Positions 9,400-22,901 of a DNA stretch of 64,000 nucleotides are shown piece after piece; position 1 is the stretch's first letter; each line of letters opens with the position of its first letter. Both the position numbers and the translations under genes were made by a program. The notes beneath the pieces are model-generated. The model had not been told where the DNA came from. It was given only the letters and a program-made list of their open reading frames with translations, and ran no database searches. The stretch spans positions 49,762 to 113,761 of the forward strand of contig CAUBDX010000003.1 in assembly GCA_958434805.1 (NCBI GenBank), in the 5' to 3' direction. The DNA is from an uncultured Phocaeicola sp. (GTDB lineage Bacteria; Bacteroidota; Bacteroidia; Bacteroidales; Bacteroidaceae).

Positions 9400-11334
9400 T
9401 TATTTGCCATAATCATCATATAACATCAGCAAATGTGACGAACTCCAACTGAAATGGGGAGCTTTTAACAATTCACCGGTGTGTGTGCCATAGTTTTCAT
9501 GTATCGGTGCGCCTTCTTTCAAGCCTTGCAGACGGTCGAATACCTGGAGGGTGTATTCATCCGCCATCTTGTTATATCCATAATTGCGCAGGCCGCGGAT
9601 AGCGAAGTAAGTCTGGTCCAACCAGATAGGACCGCGCCAGTAGCCACGAGGATTGTACTTCGGATTGTCTGCTGCCACTGTGGGGAAGGGAATGTATGTA
9701 GAGAACTTGGCTGTATCGGTCAGCAGGGGCAGCATGGCTTTTACCTGATCGGCCGTGGCAACTTTTGTCCATAAGGGGGTGTATGCTTCGCATCCCGGTT
9801 CCTGTATGAAGCTTCCGTCTTTTAAGCGGCGATCGAAGAAGAAACCTTTTTCTTTGTCGAAGAAATAATCGGCTACCTGGCTGCTGTAATCCGGACCATC
9901 GAAAGTTACTCCCAAAATACCGGCGAACTTTTTCAATAACTTGCATTCCAAAGCCAGATAGGCATTCAGGTCAACACTTTCCTGATCCATGCTCCATGCA
10001 TCCTCCGCACCGTCATTTTTCAGCATCTTGGCATCATCGAAACGGATGGCGTTATCCATGCCGCTTTCCCATGCTGCCGCTTCCAGTGTACCATCGGTGG
10101 AACCGTATTCACACATACCGTTGCGGTTATGGTCACGCTTGTTGTACCACCATTTGTAGTATGCCATCAATTGCGGATACATTTCGCTGATGAATGCCGT
10201 ATCATTGGTATGGGTGAATATTTCGTCTACAGCCCAGGATACGAGAGGAGGTTTGCTGTCGCGTGCATTGTTCTCGGCAGGATCGGTGTAGATGCAGTCT
10301 ATAATCATGCCGTCCGGTTGCTGGTAGTCAAACATGGCGCGGATGTTGTCTTTGGCAAGTTCAGGATCGAATTTTGCCAGGGCGGCAGAGAAACGCCAGG
10401 TGTCCCAAGCCCAGAATCCTACGAAGTAGTATGCGGCATGACTCGGAACAATTCCTTCGTGGAGCAATCCGCCACGGTGGGTACGCCAGTTGCTGATAAG
10501 TGTAACAACTGCTTTCACGGCGATACGGTCATACTCAGGTTTCATATCTTTGCGCAGAATCTTGGTGAGATAACCTTCCCAGCGTTCTTTGTTGGCTTTG
10601 AGCCCTTCCTGCGGATTGCTTAGAGCCAATTGTGCTTTCTGTAATCCGGCAGAAAGTTCTTTTTCTCCGGTATAGAAAGAAATGGCTACGTAGGTGTCGT
10701 GTTCGCTGCCATTGATTTTTGCCTGGTAATTATTGTCAGTGCCCTTTACGCTAACATCCGGGGTAAAAGTTAATGCTACAATCTCACCGGAGGGATGACG
10801 GGCGATGACGGTATTCTGGTCTGTTTGGACTTGTATCTCTTTTCCCCATTGGCTGGCAGTTAAGGAGAGTTCCTTTCCTGCATCGGAGTGAATGCGGAGC
10901 AATGCGGTAGAAGCATCTAAAAAATTCAAGCGTTGAATGATTTTACCTTCCTCTGAACTTGCCGAAAGATATAACTCTCCCGGGAAATAACAAGTGGAGT
11001 CCGGAGTGAATACTGCATTTGCATCATCGTTATAACCTACGGTGACAGCGGATTGCGCCATCCATTGGCGCCGGTTCATGTCCAGACTGAACGGACCGCA
11101 GAAACCGTTCACCCAGTGATCTTTTTGCGGAAGGGTAAATCCCATCCAGGAACCGGCGTCTGTAAACCATCCCCCGCAACGTGTCAGTGTATCGGGGGTA
11201 TAGGCTATATCCAGTATGTTATTGAATTCATATCTTTTGCCTGTGGGGGTGTTCTCACCGGCAGGTGTGCAGGCCGTTGTGAGACCTGCGACTACTGCTG
11301 TGAGAAGAATGATTTTGGTAAATTTATATTTCAT
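9400..11334 (-). CDS. GH63-like (MGH1-type) glycoside hydrolase lipoprotein
   Basis: Probable exo-acting glycosidase with an (alpha/alpha)6 barrel, related to E. coli YgjK and the GH63 clan. The N-terminus is a lipoprotein signal (LTTAC lipobox, Cys about residue 22). Motifs seen are GFWAWDTWRFSAA, YGSTDGTLEAAAWESGMDNA with candidate general acid Asp427, and IHENYGTHTGE with candidate base Glu613. The length of 644 residues suits the family. It starts 17 nt after the GH2 gene, so the two are co-transcribed. The substrate is not visible; alpha-glucosides or alpha-mannosides are both possible. Family placement is good, specificity is open. Confidence 0.82.
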   Translation of the reverse strand: MKYKFTKIILLTAVVAGLTTACTPAGENTPTGKRYEFNNILDIAYTPDTLTRCGGWFTDAGSWMGFTLPQKDHWVNGFCGPFSLDMNRRQWMAQSAVTVGYNDDANAVFTPDSTCYFPGELYLSASSEEGKIIQRLNFLDASTALLRIHSDAGKELSLTASQWGKEIQVQTDQNTVIARHPSGEIVALTFTPDVSVKGTDNNYQAKINGSEHDTYVAISFYTGEKELSAGLQKAQLALSNPQEGLKANKERWEGYLTKILRKDMKPEYDRIAVKAVVTLISNWRTHRGGLLHEGIVPSHAAYYFVGFWAWDTWRFSAALAKFDPELAKDNIRAMFDYQQPDGMIIDCIYTDPAENNARDSKPPLVSWAVDEIFTHTNDTAFISEMYPQLMAYYKWWYNKRDHNRNGMCEYGSTDGTLEAAAWESGMDNAIRFDDAKMLKNDGAEDAWSMDQESVDLNAYLALECKLLKKFAGILGVTFDGPDYSSQVADYFFDKEKGFFFDRRLKDGSFIQEPGCEAYTPLWTKVATADQVKAMLPLLTDTAKFSTYIPFPTVAADNPKYNPRGYWRGPIWLDQTYFAIRGLRNYGYNKMADEYTLQVFDRLQGLKEGAPIHENYGTHTGELLKAPHFSWSSSHLLMLYDDYGK

Positions 11335-11351
11335 GTCATTTCGTTATTATT

Positions 11352-15140
<3,789 letters not shown>

Positions 15141-15144
<4 letters not shown>

Positions 15145-15422
15145 ACTTGTCCCTCCTTATTTCTTTTGTAAAGTACATACCATAAAGCCCATGCTGCTGT
15201 AACACTGCCCAGCACTGCTGCCAAGGTGATGACAATGGCTTCCAACCCTATAGTGTGCAGACCATTGATAATTTTCTGATTGCCGCCTACATCTATACCC
15301 AATAAAAAGAGTAGCAACCAAATAAGAACGGTGATGACTTTGTGTATTCCTGAAAGCTTCTGCTTGCGAAGCAGGAAGCCGAGGAGCATTCCCGTGAGCA
15401 TTAATCCAATAATTGTAAACAT
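15141..15422 (-). CDS. LysO family lysine exporter, N-terminal half
   Basis: A 93-residue membrane protein corresponding to the N-terminal DUF340 part of LysO. Three hydrophobic segments are visible (FTIIGLMLTGMLLGFLL, VITVLIWLLLFLLGI, AIVITLAAVLGSVTAAWALW). It ends with the 4-nt ATGA overlap into the second half. A promoter of Bacteroides type lies just upstream, so this is the first gene of a four-gene unit continuing into the GH2 and GH63-like genes. Confidence 0.85.
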
Positions 15423-15445
15423 ATCTATGTCGTTTTATTTATAGG

Positions 15446-15472
15446 CAAAGATACTTCATTTTTAGATTACAA
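15446..15472 (-). promoter_or_regulatory. Promoter for lysO and the downstream glycosidases
   Basis: Minus-strand TATCTTTG (15446-15453) with TTG at 15470-15472, a 16-nt spacing. The -33 part touches the stem of the SusD-like terminator. Confidence 0.6.
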
Positions 15473-15502
15473 GGCGGTATCACTGTAGCGAAAACCGCCT
15501 TG
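15470..15502 (-). terminator. Terminator after the SusD-like gene
   Basis: CAAGGCGGT (15470-15478) and ACCGCCTTG (15494-15502) form a perfect 9-bp stem, 34 nt past the stop codon. It separates the susC/susD-like pair from the lysO-glycosidase unit. Confidence 0.7.
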
Positions 15503-15536
15503 TTGCCTAATTATATCTAACCAAAAAAGAAAATAC

Positions 15537-17054
15537 TTATTTTAAGGCATCATTAGCATTCAGCTCTGTAAGAGGAGTGGGGTAGAATGAGTTTTTGTCT
15601 TCATTGAAGCCTGTTCTTCCGGCAGCTTGCAGGGCTGAGGACAGTTTGCCCCAACGGCGGAGATCATACCAACGATAGTTCTCAAGAGGGAATTCAATCA
15701 TGCGCTCGTGTTCAATTTGCGCGCGGACTGCTTCTTGAGAAGTACCTGTCATGGGTGGCATATCCCCGTGAACGCTTCTTACTTCATTGATTAAAGGAAT
15801 AGCTTGTTCGGGATGTCCCTGTTCATTCAATGCTTCGGCTTTCATTAACAGTACGTTGGCATAACGCATCAAAGGAACATTGATCGCAGAATAGTTTTGG
15901 TTTAAACCTTCATAGGTCGAAGGCATGAATTTACGGAAGGCTACGCGTTCTTTGTTGTCGAACCAGTCATTATAGTCGTAGCCATAGACACGTCCGTTAC
16001 CATCGTTATAATAGTCACAATTAAAAAATAATGTTGCATACATACGCGAGTCATAACGTCCTGTAGTAGCCGTTTCCCCTTCTTTTTTGAATTCACTAAT
16101 CAATGTTTGACTGGGAAGAATCTCATCCCATCCCCCAAGTTCGGAAACACCGATCCATCGATGGAACTGAGTACGATAAGTAGCTCCGTTTGCAGAACTC
16201 ATAGAGAATTGAATTTCAAAAATCGATTCTTTACTGTTCTTATTATCCCCGCTGAACATAGTGCTGAAATTATTAACCAGTTCATATCCTTTTACTTGGT
16301 TGAATGCTTCTATAGCACTGGCCAGATAAGAGTCTTTGTTGGTTGCCTCTTCATAGGCGCGTGTCAGATAGGCGAAACCAAGATATGCATAAGCAGAACC
16401 GCTTGTGGCACGGCCTACATTATCAGCGTCACGTGTTGCAGGCAGACTGGTTGCACGTTTCAAGTCTTCAATGATGAAATTCCATGCATCCTCACGGGAA
16501 GAAAGGGGCTTGCTTAATTCAGTCGGGTCAGTGATATATTTATCACGAACTATGATTTCTTTCCAGTTCAATAAAAGTTGCATGTGGTAATAAGCGCGGA
16601 TAAAGTAGCCTTCATTGACCAATTGTTCGCGTGTTGCTGCGTCTATATTCTCATCGGGTATTTCTGCGGTTTTTTCAATTACCTGATTAGCAAAACTGAT
16701 GCCTTTATAGTAGCATTGCCAGTAATAACTGAACTGAGAGTTACCATTGGTGTAGGTATAGTTGCCTAATTCCACCCAGTTCGGGTAATTCAGAGCATCG
16801 CTTCCTAATTGGATAATATCTTCACGATAGGCTTCTACCGGCCATTTGATTTCCGGGAAAGACCACATGTCACCCGAATAAGTCATCAGGTAAAGTTGGG
16901 AGTATGCGGCGGCAAGTCCGGCTTCAGCATCAGACTGGTTACGCCAAAAACTGCTTGATGTCAACTGGTCAGGAGATTCTACCGTGAGATAATCGTCACA
17001 AGCGCTAAATAAACTTGCAATGCAGATACTTGCTATGTATAATAGTTTCTTCAT
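15537..17054 (-). CDS. SusD/RagB family glycan-binding lipoprotein
   Basis: Surface lipoprotein that caps the neighbouring SusC-like pore and binds oligosaccharide. Lipobox LFSAC near residue 19 is followed by DDYLTVESPDQLTSSSFW, the usual SusD N-terminus. TPR-like helices scaffold the fold, and the C-terminal region has the RagB/SusD pattern (ERMIEFPLENYRWYDLRRWGKL). 505 residues, normal length. It is 20 nt downstream of the SusC-like gene. The ligand is unknown; the nearby GH2 and GH63-like enzymes suggest a galactose-containing glycan. Confidence 0.93.
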   Translation of the reverse strand: MKKLLYIASICIASLFSACDDYLTVESPDQLTSSSFWRNQSDAEAGLAAAYSQLYLMTYSGDMWSFPEIKWPVEAYREDIIQLGSDALNYPNWVELGNYTYTNGNSQFSYYWQCYYKGISFANQVIEKTAEIPDENIDAATREQLVNEGYFIRAYYHMQLLLNWKEIIVRDKYITDPTELSKPLSSREDAWNFIIEDLKRATSLPATRDADNVGRATSGSAYAYLGFAYLTRAYEEATNKDSYLASAIEAFNQVKGYELVNNFSTMFSGDNKNSKESIFEIQFSMSSANGATYRTQFHRWIGVSELGGWDEILPSQTLISEFKKEGETATTGRYDSRMYATLFFNCDYYNDGNGRVYGYDYNDWFDNKERVAFRKFMPSTYEGLNQNYSAINVPLMRYANVLLMKAEALNEQGHPEQAIPLINEVRSVHGDMPPMTGTSQEAVRAQIEHERMIEFPLENYRWYDLRRWGKLSSALQAAGRTGFNEDKNSFYPTPLTELNANDALK

Positions 17055-17074
17055 TTTCTTATTACTTTAAAGGA

Positions 17075-20000
17075 TTAGAATGTAAGTTGAGCTCCAACGG
17101 TGAATGAACGGGTAAACGGATAAATCAATTTATCAACACCGGTATTCAACACACTGGCACGAGAGAATTCAGGATCTATACCATCATAGCCTGTGATAGT
17201 GAACAAGTTTTCACCACTTACATAGAAACGCAGTTTCTCAATATAGAATTTCTGCATGAGTGATTTGGGCAAAGTATAACCTAACTGTGCCTGACGCAGA
17301 CGGACAAAATCACCGTTTTCAAGGAATCTGTCTGATTCTTTCATGTTGCCGTTCGGATCTTGATATACTGCGCGGGGAACATCCGTATTTCTATTGTCAG
17401 GAGTCCATGCATTCAATGTAGACTTCAGCATATTTGATTTAGAGTTCATACCTTCATAGAAATATTTGTTTCCGTTATACAATTTGAAGTTCCATGCGCT
17501 GCCAAGTACGATTGAAAGGTCAAATCCTTTATAGCCGAATGACAGATTTAAGTTCGCTTCCAATGTCGGGATACCTGAGCCACAGTATTCTTTGTCACCG
17601 GCGTCTATGCTTCCATTACCATCTAAATCTTTAAAACGGATATCACCCGGTTGGGCATTAGGCTGTAATAATTGTCCATCCTTGTTTACATGGGCATTTA
17701 CTTCATCCATACTTTGGAAGATACCGTCTGTTCTATAAAGATAGAATGCACCGATAGGTTTGCCCACTCTGGTTTCTGTCGGGAAATGCTCCGTTCCATA
17801 TTTCAATCCTTCACCCTGAAGAACTTGGTCTGCATCTGACAATTCAACCACTTTATTTTTGGTGGTACTCATATTGAAACCGATATTGTAATCAAAGTCT
17901 TTTATAGCATCTCCCCAGTTTAATTCAAGTTCGAAACCGGTATTGCGTATCTTTCCGACATTCAGGGTGGGGTTAGTCATACCTGCTGAAGGAGGTAGAA
18001 CTTTTGTTATCAACAGATCTTCTGTTTGGTTATAGTAGTAGTTTAATGTACCGGTTAATTTGCTGTTAAAGAAGCCGAAATCGAAACCAATATTTTTGGT
18101 ATCCGTTGTTTCCCATTTCAAAGAACGGTTTTCCAATCCGCGAGCGATGCTTCCTGCCCATGCGTTATCACCGTTGCCTTTCACGTATCCTTGATACATT
18201 TCATTGTATGTACTAATCAGCGCAAGGAAGTCATAATATCCCAAAGCATTTTCATTACCCAAACGTCCCCAACTGACACGGAACTTCAAATTATTCAATG
18301 CAATGTCTTTCGGGAAGAATTCTTCCTGACTGATTCTCCAGCCTAATGCCACTGATGGGAAGCAACCCCAACGGTTGTCTTTACCAAACTTGGATGAACC
18401 GTCATAACGTACAGTTGCCTGTACCAGGTAGCGGTCATTATAATTATAGTTCAGTCGGCCGAAGAAAGAGGCGCGGTTATATTTCCATTTTGTTCCGCTA
18501 CCATCAAATGTGCCACCTGCTCCTGCACCTACAGTTGAGAAAGATGGATCAAGAAATCCGCCTGGAATTTCACTGGTTACCAATTTTCCGTCTTCTACTT
18601 TATAAACAGTGGTTTTACCTTCTACCCCAACAGAATTCCATGTATATTTGCGGGCAGTCATGGAAGTACCTGCCATTGCATTGACGTTGTGTTTTCCAAA
18701 TGTCTTATTAAAACTTAATACATTTTCCCATACATGTTCCTCCCAGTATCCTGTGGTTTCGCTATGATAAGGATAGTCACGTTTGGCTTTTGGGTCGGCA
18801 ACATAGGCCGGAGTATGATAAGTCTGACGTTGGTGCTCACCTCTGTATGCATAGCTTGTCTTGAAATTCAGCCATGGGGTGAAGTTCATGGTCAAGGCAA
18901 CATTGGCTGTGGTATGATATTTTTTGTCGGTAGATTTTTCATAATGCTGGTCAGCCATAACATTACGGTTACTGGGCAGATCGTCAAAGTCACTTAAGCC
19001 GAAGCCATACTCTCTTGTATCATCATAGATAGGAACAAGCGGAGAAATCATGTACATTTCTTTAATGGAATATTCGGGTTGTTTGCTATCCGTAAATTTG
19101 AAAGCGATGTTAGCATCAATATCAAATATATATTTGCTCATGTGGAGTTTCAAACGTGCATTATCTTGACGGTAATTGTTACCTAAGAAAATACCTTTTT
19201 CGTCAGCATGGTTATATGAAAGTGAATATTGAGCATTTTCAGAACCGCCACGGATACTGAACATATAGTTTTGTGAAACACCACCTCTTAGCATGGCATC
19301 CTGCCAGTCTGTATCTATTCCTGTGTTTTTATTTACAAATGCGGGCATAGTAACCTCTGTATCATCTGGATACTGGTTCATGTAGTTCTGATACATTTGT
19401 TTATGAACACTTTTGTATTCTTCGGCATTTAGCAGTTCCAGCTTTTTGGCTACGTTTGTAAAGCTTACATAAGTGCTGAAATCAATTTTCATGTCACCCT
19501 TTTTACCGTTTTTGGTAGTTACGATAATGACACCATTTGCAGCAACCGAACCATAGATGGCAGCGGCTGCACCATCTTTCAGTACTTCCATTGACTGAAT
19601 ATCTTGCGGATTCACATTTTCAATATCACCGGGAAAACCATCAATGATATAAAGAGGTTGATTGTCACCAAACGTTTTGACACCACGGATTTTAACCTGC
19701 ACACCTGCACCGGCATTACCACCAGCCTTCATAATGTTTACACCTGCAATCTTACCTTGCAATGCTTCTGCAGGGTTGGTTGTGGTGCGCTTTACCAAAT
19801 CGTCTACATCTACTGAGGAAATAGCACCGGTCATATCACTTTTCTTCATGGTCCCATAGCCCACCACTACAACTTCATCCAGCATCTCAGTATCTTCTTT
19901 CAAAGTCACCCGGATGTTGGTCTTTCCGTTTACAGGGACTTCTTGTGTTGCATAGCCCACATAAGAAATAATAATAGTGGCTTTGGGGGATACGCTTAAT

Positions 20001-20203
20001 GCAAAGTTACCGTCAAAGTCTGTGATGACCCCGTTGGTTGTACCTTTCTCTACTACACTGGCACCAATAATAGGTTCGTTGGCAGCATCGGTAACCAGAC
20101 CAGTCAGTTGAATCGTCTGTGCTAATGTACCGAAAGGAGTCATAAAAGCAAAGAGTAGAATCAATAGCATGATTCTTTCCTTGAAATAATTCTTTTTACT
20201 CAT
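17075..20203 (-). CDS. SusC/RagA family TonB-dependent outer membrane transporter
   Basis: Outer membrane beta-barrel importing oligosaccharides with TonB energy; 1042 residues. Signal peptide, then a carboxypeptidase-regulatory-like domain (GLVTDAANEPIIGASVV), TonB box region (DEVVVVGYG), plug domain with the SusC signature (PLYIIDGFP) and a barrel ending in aromatic F. No STN domain is present, so anti-sigma signalling through this protein is unlikely; regulation probably comes from the adjacent TPR/HTH regulator. Paired with the SusD-like gene downstream. Confidence 0.95.
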   Translation of the reverse strand: MSKKNYFKERIMLLILLFAFMTPFGTLAQTIQLTGLVTDAANEPIIGASVVEKGTTNGVITDFDGNFALSVSPKATIIISYVGYATQEVPVNGKTNIRVTLKEDTEMLDEVVVVGYGTMKKSDMTGAISSVDVDDLVKRTTTNPAEALQGKIAGVNIMKAGGNAGAGVQVKIRGVKTFGDNQPLYIIDGFPGDIENVNPQDIQSMEVLKDGAAAAIYGSVAANGVIIVTTKNGKKGDMKIDFSTYVSFTNVAKKLELLNAEEYKSVHKQMYQNYMNQYPDDTEVTMPAFVNKNTGIDTDWQDAMLRGGVSQNYMFSIRGGSENAQYSLSYNHADEKGIFLGNNYRQDNARLKLHMSKYIFDIDANIAFKFTDSKQPEYSIKEMYMISPLVPIYDDTREYGFGLSDFDDLPSNRNVMADQHYEKSTDKKYHTTANVALTMNFTPWLNFKTSYAYRGEHQRQTYHTPAYVADPKAKRDYPYHSETTGYWEEHVWENVLSFNKTFGKHNVNAMAGTSMTARKYTWNSVGVEGKTTVYKVEDGKLVTSEIPGGFLDPSFSTVGAGAGGTFDGSGTKWKYNRASFFGRLNYNYNDRYLVQATVRYDGSSKFGKDNRWGCFPSVALGWRISQEEFFPKDIALNNLKFRVSWGRLGNENALGYYDFLALISTYNEMYQGYVKGNGDNAWAGSIARGLENRSLKWETTDTKNIGFDFGFFNSKLTGTLNYYYNQTEDLLITKVLPPSAGMTNPTLNVGKIRNTGFELELNWGDAIKDFDYNIGFNMSTTKNKVVELSDADQVLQGEGLKYGTEHFPTETRVGKPIGAFYLYRTDGIFQSMDEVNAHVNKDGQLLQPNAQPGDIRFKDLDGNGSIDAGDKEYCGSGIPTLEANLNLSFGYKGFDLSIVLGSAWNFKLYNGNKYFYEGMNSKSNMLKSTLNAWTPDNRNTDVPRAVYQDPNGNMKESDRFLENGDFVRLRQAQLGYTLPKSLMQKFYIEKLRFYVSGENLFTITGYDGIDPEFSRASVLNTGVDKLIYPFTRSFTVGAQLTF

Positions 20204-20330
20204 GTGAATAAATTTTAAGGTTAATAATTGTTTTTCACATCGCTAAGTAATAGGTTGTATGTGCAAATTCCTAATTATTATACCCTACAAATGAACTACA
20301 ATGAATAAAAAAACTCTTTTTTTTAATCTA

Positions 20331-20338
20331 CAAATATA
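20331..20338 (-). promoter_or_regulatory. Possible promoter of the SusC/SusD-like pair
   Basis: Minus-strand TATATTTG about 125 nt before the SusC-like start. The surrounding A/T-rich region repeats CTACAAA words (from about 20285, 20328 and 20384), possible half-sites for the upstream regulator. No -33 element is clear, consistent with activator dependence. Confidence 0.4.
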
Positions 20339-20426
20339 AATGTAATATATTGATATATAGTGATCTATATAAAGAAATAATATCTACAAAATGCTGTTTG
20401 ATAAAAACTATAAAAATATAGGTTCT

Positions 20427-22052
20427 TTAAATATTTTGTAGATAGTCTGTCAAGTCATCCTCCGAAGATAAGTTTAGAGATTTACGTAAACGATATCGAT
20501 TCATGTTGATTGTTTTGGGAACATTTCCTGTGAGCATCGAGATTTCTTTGGTAGATAGATTTACCCGTAATAAAGTAGCTAGATATCTTTCTCCTTGTGT
20601 TAAATTGGGATGCCGTTCGGATAGCCGTTGAAGAAACTCCTGGTTCTTTTCTTCAACATTCATCAGCAAGGTGCTGTTCGTCTTATCTCCATTCTGATAT
20701 TGGCTGATGAAAGCATTGACTTTCTTCAGATGAGGTATCAATGCCTGTTGGTCCATCTTATATCCTTGCTTTATCATTTCTCTGATTTTCTCCAGCATTT
20801 CATTGCGGCTATGCAGGAATACAGCAAAACTGGTAGCTTCCTGACGACTGTTGTATAATGCGCTTTGTACAGATTTTAATTCGAGTTCTTGCTGTCGTAC
20901 TTTAAGTTCTGCCAATTCGTGTTCCGATTGCTCCAGATTATAGCGGGTAACCATTAACTGCATATTCTTTTTGCGTTTATACCATTGGTATAGAAATATA
21001 CTGAGTACTATCAATGAGATGAATATGATTACTAGTACAAACAGGTTCCGTTTCAGCAGTTCTATTTCATAAGCTTGCTCTCTTAGTTCTGCTTTCCTTT
21101 GTTGGTTTTGATATTGTTTATGGGAAATTTCCTGTTCTACGATGCGTAATTTACTTCCACTTTGCAATTCTTTGCTAAGGGTATATAGTTGTATCAGGCA
21201 TTTATAAGCGTTTTTATGGTCTCCAAGGGCATCGTATACCCAAGATAAATATTCGTAATTATCACAAATCAGTTCTTTGGCACTGATGGAAGAAGCGACC
21301 TCGTATGCTCTTTGTAAAGCCATCAAGGCATTGTTATATTGTTTTGCATAGAAGTATTGTTTTCCCATATTGTTATAGTTTTCCCCTAATGACCATTGAG
21401 AATTCAAGTTCTTGTTGATGACAATGGCCTCATTAATTAAACTTAGCTTTTCATTAAAATCACCCTCATATAAACATAGATTATTCAAATTGGCGGATAT
21501 CCCTCTTAAATTTTTCTGACTGCGGTTTATTATAAGGGCTTGTTTGAGGAATTGTTCAGCTGTGTTGAACTCATTCATGGAATAATGGATGATGCCACGA
21601 TCATTGTAGCATAGTGCGATAGAAATGGAATCTCCGATGGATTTAAAGATTGAGATGGCTTTCTCATTCATTTCGATCGCTTTGTTATAGTCGGTCAGTT
21701 TACAATAGAGTGCTCCTATCAGTGCGTAAATTTGTCCATTCAGCTCTTTATTGGCAGGAGTTGCATACTCCAATGCGTCATATAGATTTTTGATGCTCAC
21801 ATCAAAATTGCCTAATAGCTTTTCTGCCTGACTGTAATAGAACATTGCTTCGGCTTTTTGATCATTTTGCCTTTCTTCAGGAAACAATTCAATAACCTTG
21901 GCAGCATAGTAACTGGCCTGCTTCGGATTATTGTATAAGGCTTCAACCGACTTTTTAATCAGTGCCTCGGCTTCTTGTTGTTTATTACGGGCATTAGCCC
22001 ATGAGAGATTCAGCAGGCAAAGGAGAATATATACAAGTAGGTTGTTTTTCAT
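20427..22052 (-). CDS. TPR-containing membrane transcription regulator with LuxR-like HTH
   Basis: About 541 residues, starting at the second Met of MIMKNN. N-terminal signal-like segment, tetratricopeptide repeats (about residues 50-300) that would lie in the periplasm, one transmembrane helix (LFVLVIIFISLIVLSIFLYQW, about residues 335-355), a coiled-coil stretch, then a C-terminal helix-turn-helix (GERYLATLLRVNLSTKEISML, about residues 490-540). The layout is that of SusR-type sensors that detect oligosaccharide and activate transcription across the membrane. It lies directly upstream of the SusC/SusD-like pair on the same strand and is probably its activator. It is clearly different in sequence from the SusR at 49690. 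Confidence 0.85.
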   Translation of the reverse strand: MKNNLLVYILLCLLNLSWANARNKQQEAEALIKKSVEALYNNPKQASYYAAKVIELFPEERQNDQKAEAMFYYSQAEKLLGNFDVSIKNLYDALEYATPANKELNGQIYALIGALYCKLTDYNKAIEMNEKAISIFKSIGDSISIALCYNDRGIIHYSMNEFNTAEQFLKQALIINRSQKNLRGISANLNNLCLYEGDFNEKLSLINEAIVINKNLNSQWSLGENYNNMGKQYFYAKQYNNALMALQRAYEVASSISAKELICDNYEYLSWVYDALGDHKNAYKCLIQLYTLSKELQSGSKLRIVEQEISHKQYQNQQRKAELREQAYEIELLKRNLFVLVIIFISLIVLSIFLYQWYKRKKNMQLMVTRYNLEQSEHELAELKVRQQELELKSVQSALYNSRQEATSFAVFLHSRNEMLEKIREMIKQGYKMDQQALIPHLKKVNAFISQYQNGDKTNSTLLMNVEEKNQEFLQRLSERHPNLTQGERYLATLLRVNLSTKEISMLTGNVPKTINMNRYRLRKSLNLSSEDDLTDYLQNI

Positions 22053-22103
22053 AATCAAGCGTATTTTTGCAAAAATAGTGATTTTCTTTGTAAAAAGACA
22101 CTC

Positions 22104-22131
22104 TTGTTTCTCTTTTAAAAGAATATCTTTG
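22104..22131 (+). promoter_or_regulatory. Promoter of rnhB
   Basis: TTG at 22104-22106 and TATCTTTG at 22124-22131, 17 nt apart, 22 nt before the rnhB start. A divergent TATTTTTG for the minus-strand regulator lies nearby at about 22067-22074. Confidence 0.6.
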
Positions 22132-22153
22132 CAAGCAACAATAAAGATGAGCT

Positions 22154-22759
22154 ATGTTATTACCTTATTTGAATAAAGATCTGATAGAGGCCGGTTGTGA
22201 TGAGGCGGGCAGGGGATGTCTGGCAGGATCTGTATATGCAGCAGCTGTTATTTTACCTGTAGATTTTAAGAATGAATTGCTGAATGATTCCAAGCAACTG
22301 ACGGAGCATCAGCGTTATGCGCTGCGAGAGATTGTGGAAAGAGAAGCATTGGCATGGGCTGTAGGTGTAGTGACTCCTGAAGAGATAGACGAGATAAATA
22401 TCCTTAATGCGTCTTTTCTGGCAATGCATCGTGCTGTGGATCAATTGAAAATTCGTCCCCAACATTTGTTGATTGATGGGAATCGTTTTAAAAAGTATCA
22501 GGATTTGCCGCATACTACTGTGGTAAAAGGAGATGGAAAATATCTTTCTATTGCCGCTGCATCTATTCTGGCGAAAACCTATCGTGATGATTATATGAAT
22601 GAACTGCATAAAGAATATCCTTTTTATGATTGGAATAGTAATAAAGGTTATCCTACTAAAAAGCATCGTGCGGCTATCCGTGAACATGGAACAACGCCAT
22701 ATCATCGGATGACTTTTAATTTGTTGGGAACAGATCCCCAATTAGAGATTCCTTTCTAA
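22154..22759 (+). CDS. rnhB: Ribonuclease HII
   Basis: Cleaves RNA in RNA-DNA hybrids, including single ribonucleotides in DNA. 201 residues with the hallmark GCDEAGRG motif (catalytic Asp16-Glu17), [11 protein letters not shown], an internal catalytic Asp in LLIDGNRF and another in KTYRDDYM, and the family's closing motif [11 protein letters not shown]. Divergent from the TPR regulator and convergent with fucP. Confidence 0.97.
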   Translation: MLLPYLNKDLIEAGCDEAGRGCLAGSVYAAAVILPVDFKNELLNDSKQLTEHQRYALREIVEREALAWAVGVVTPEEIDEINILNASFLAMHRAVDQLKIRPQHLLIDGNRFKKYQDLPHTTVVKGDGKYLSIAAASILAKTYRDDYMNELHKEYPFYDWNSNKGYPTKKHRAAIREHGTTPYHRMTFNLLGTDPQLEIPF

Positions 22760-22822
22760 TTTGAAGAATATATAGGAGGATGGGATAACTTCTTTACATT
22801 TCATTCTACTTGGTTGAAAATA

Positions 22823-22871
22823 AAGCGAAGAATCTGTTTGATTCATATGAGTAGTAACAGATTCTTCGTTT
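22823..22871. terminator. Terminator hairpin between rnhB and fucP (repeat family member)
   Basis: AAGCGAAGAATCTGTT (22823-22838) pairs with AACAGATTCTTCGTTT (22856-22871), one G-T pair. A T-run follows on the plus strand. The stem sequence belongs to the same GAAGAATCTG family as 2498-2578 and 29087-29150. It can serve both convergent genes. Confidence 0.75.
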
Positions 22872-22901
22872 CACTTTTTTACAATGGTCTTATTCAGCAT
22901 A

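Noticed and set aside
20427..22052. Naming the TPR/HTH regulator SusR
   Set aside because: The true susR candidate is divergent from susA at 49690; this protein has a different C-terminal HTH and lies beside another SusCD pair.
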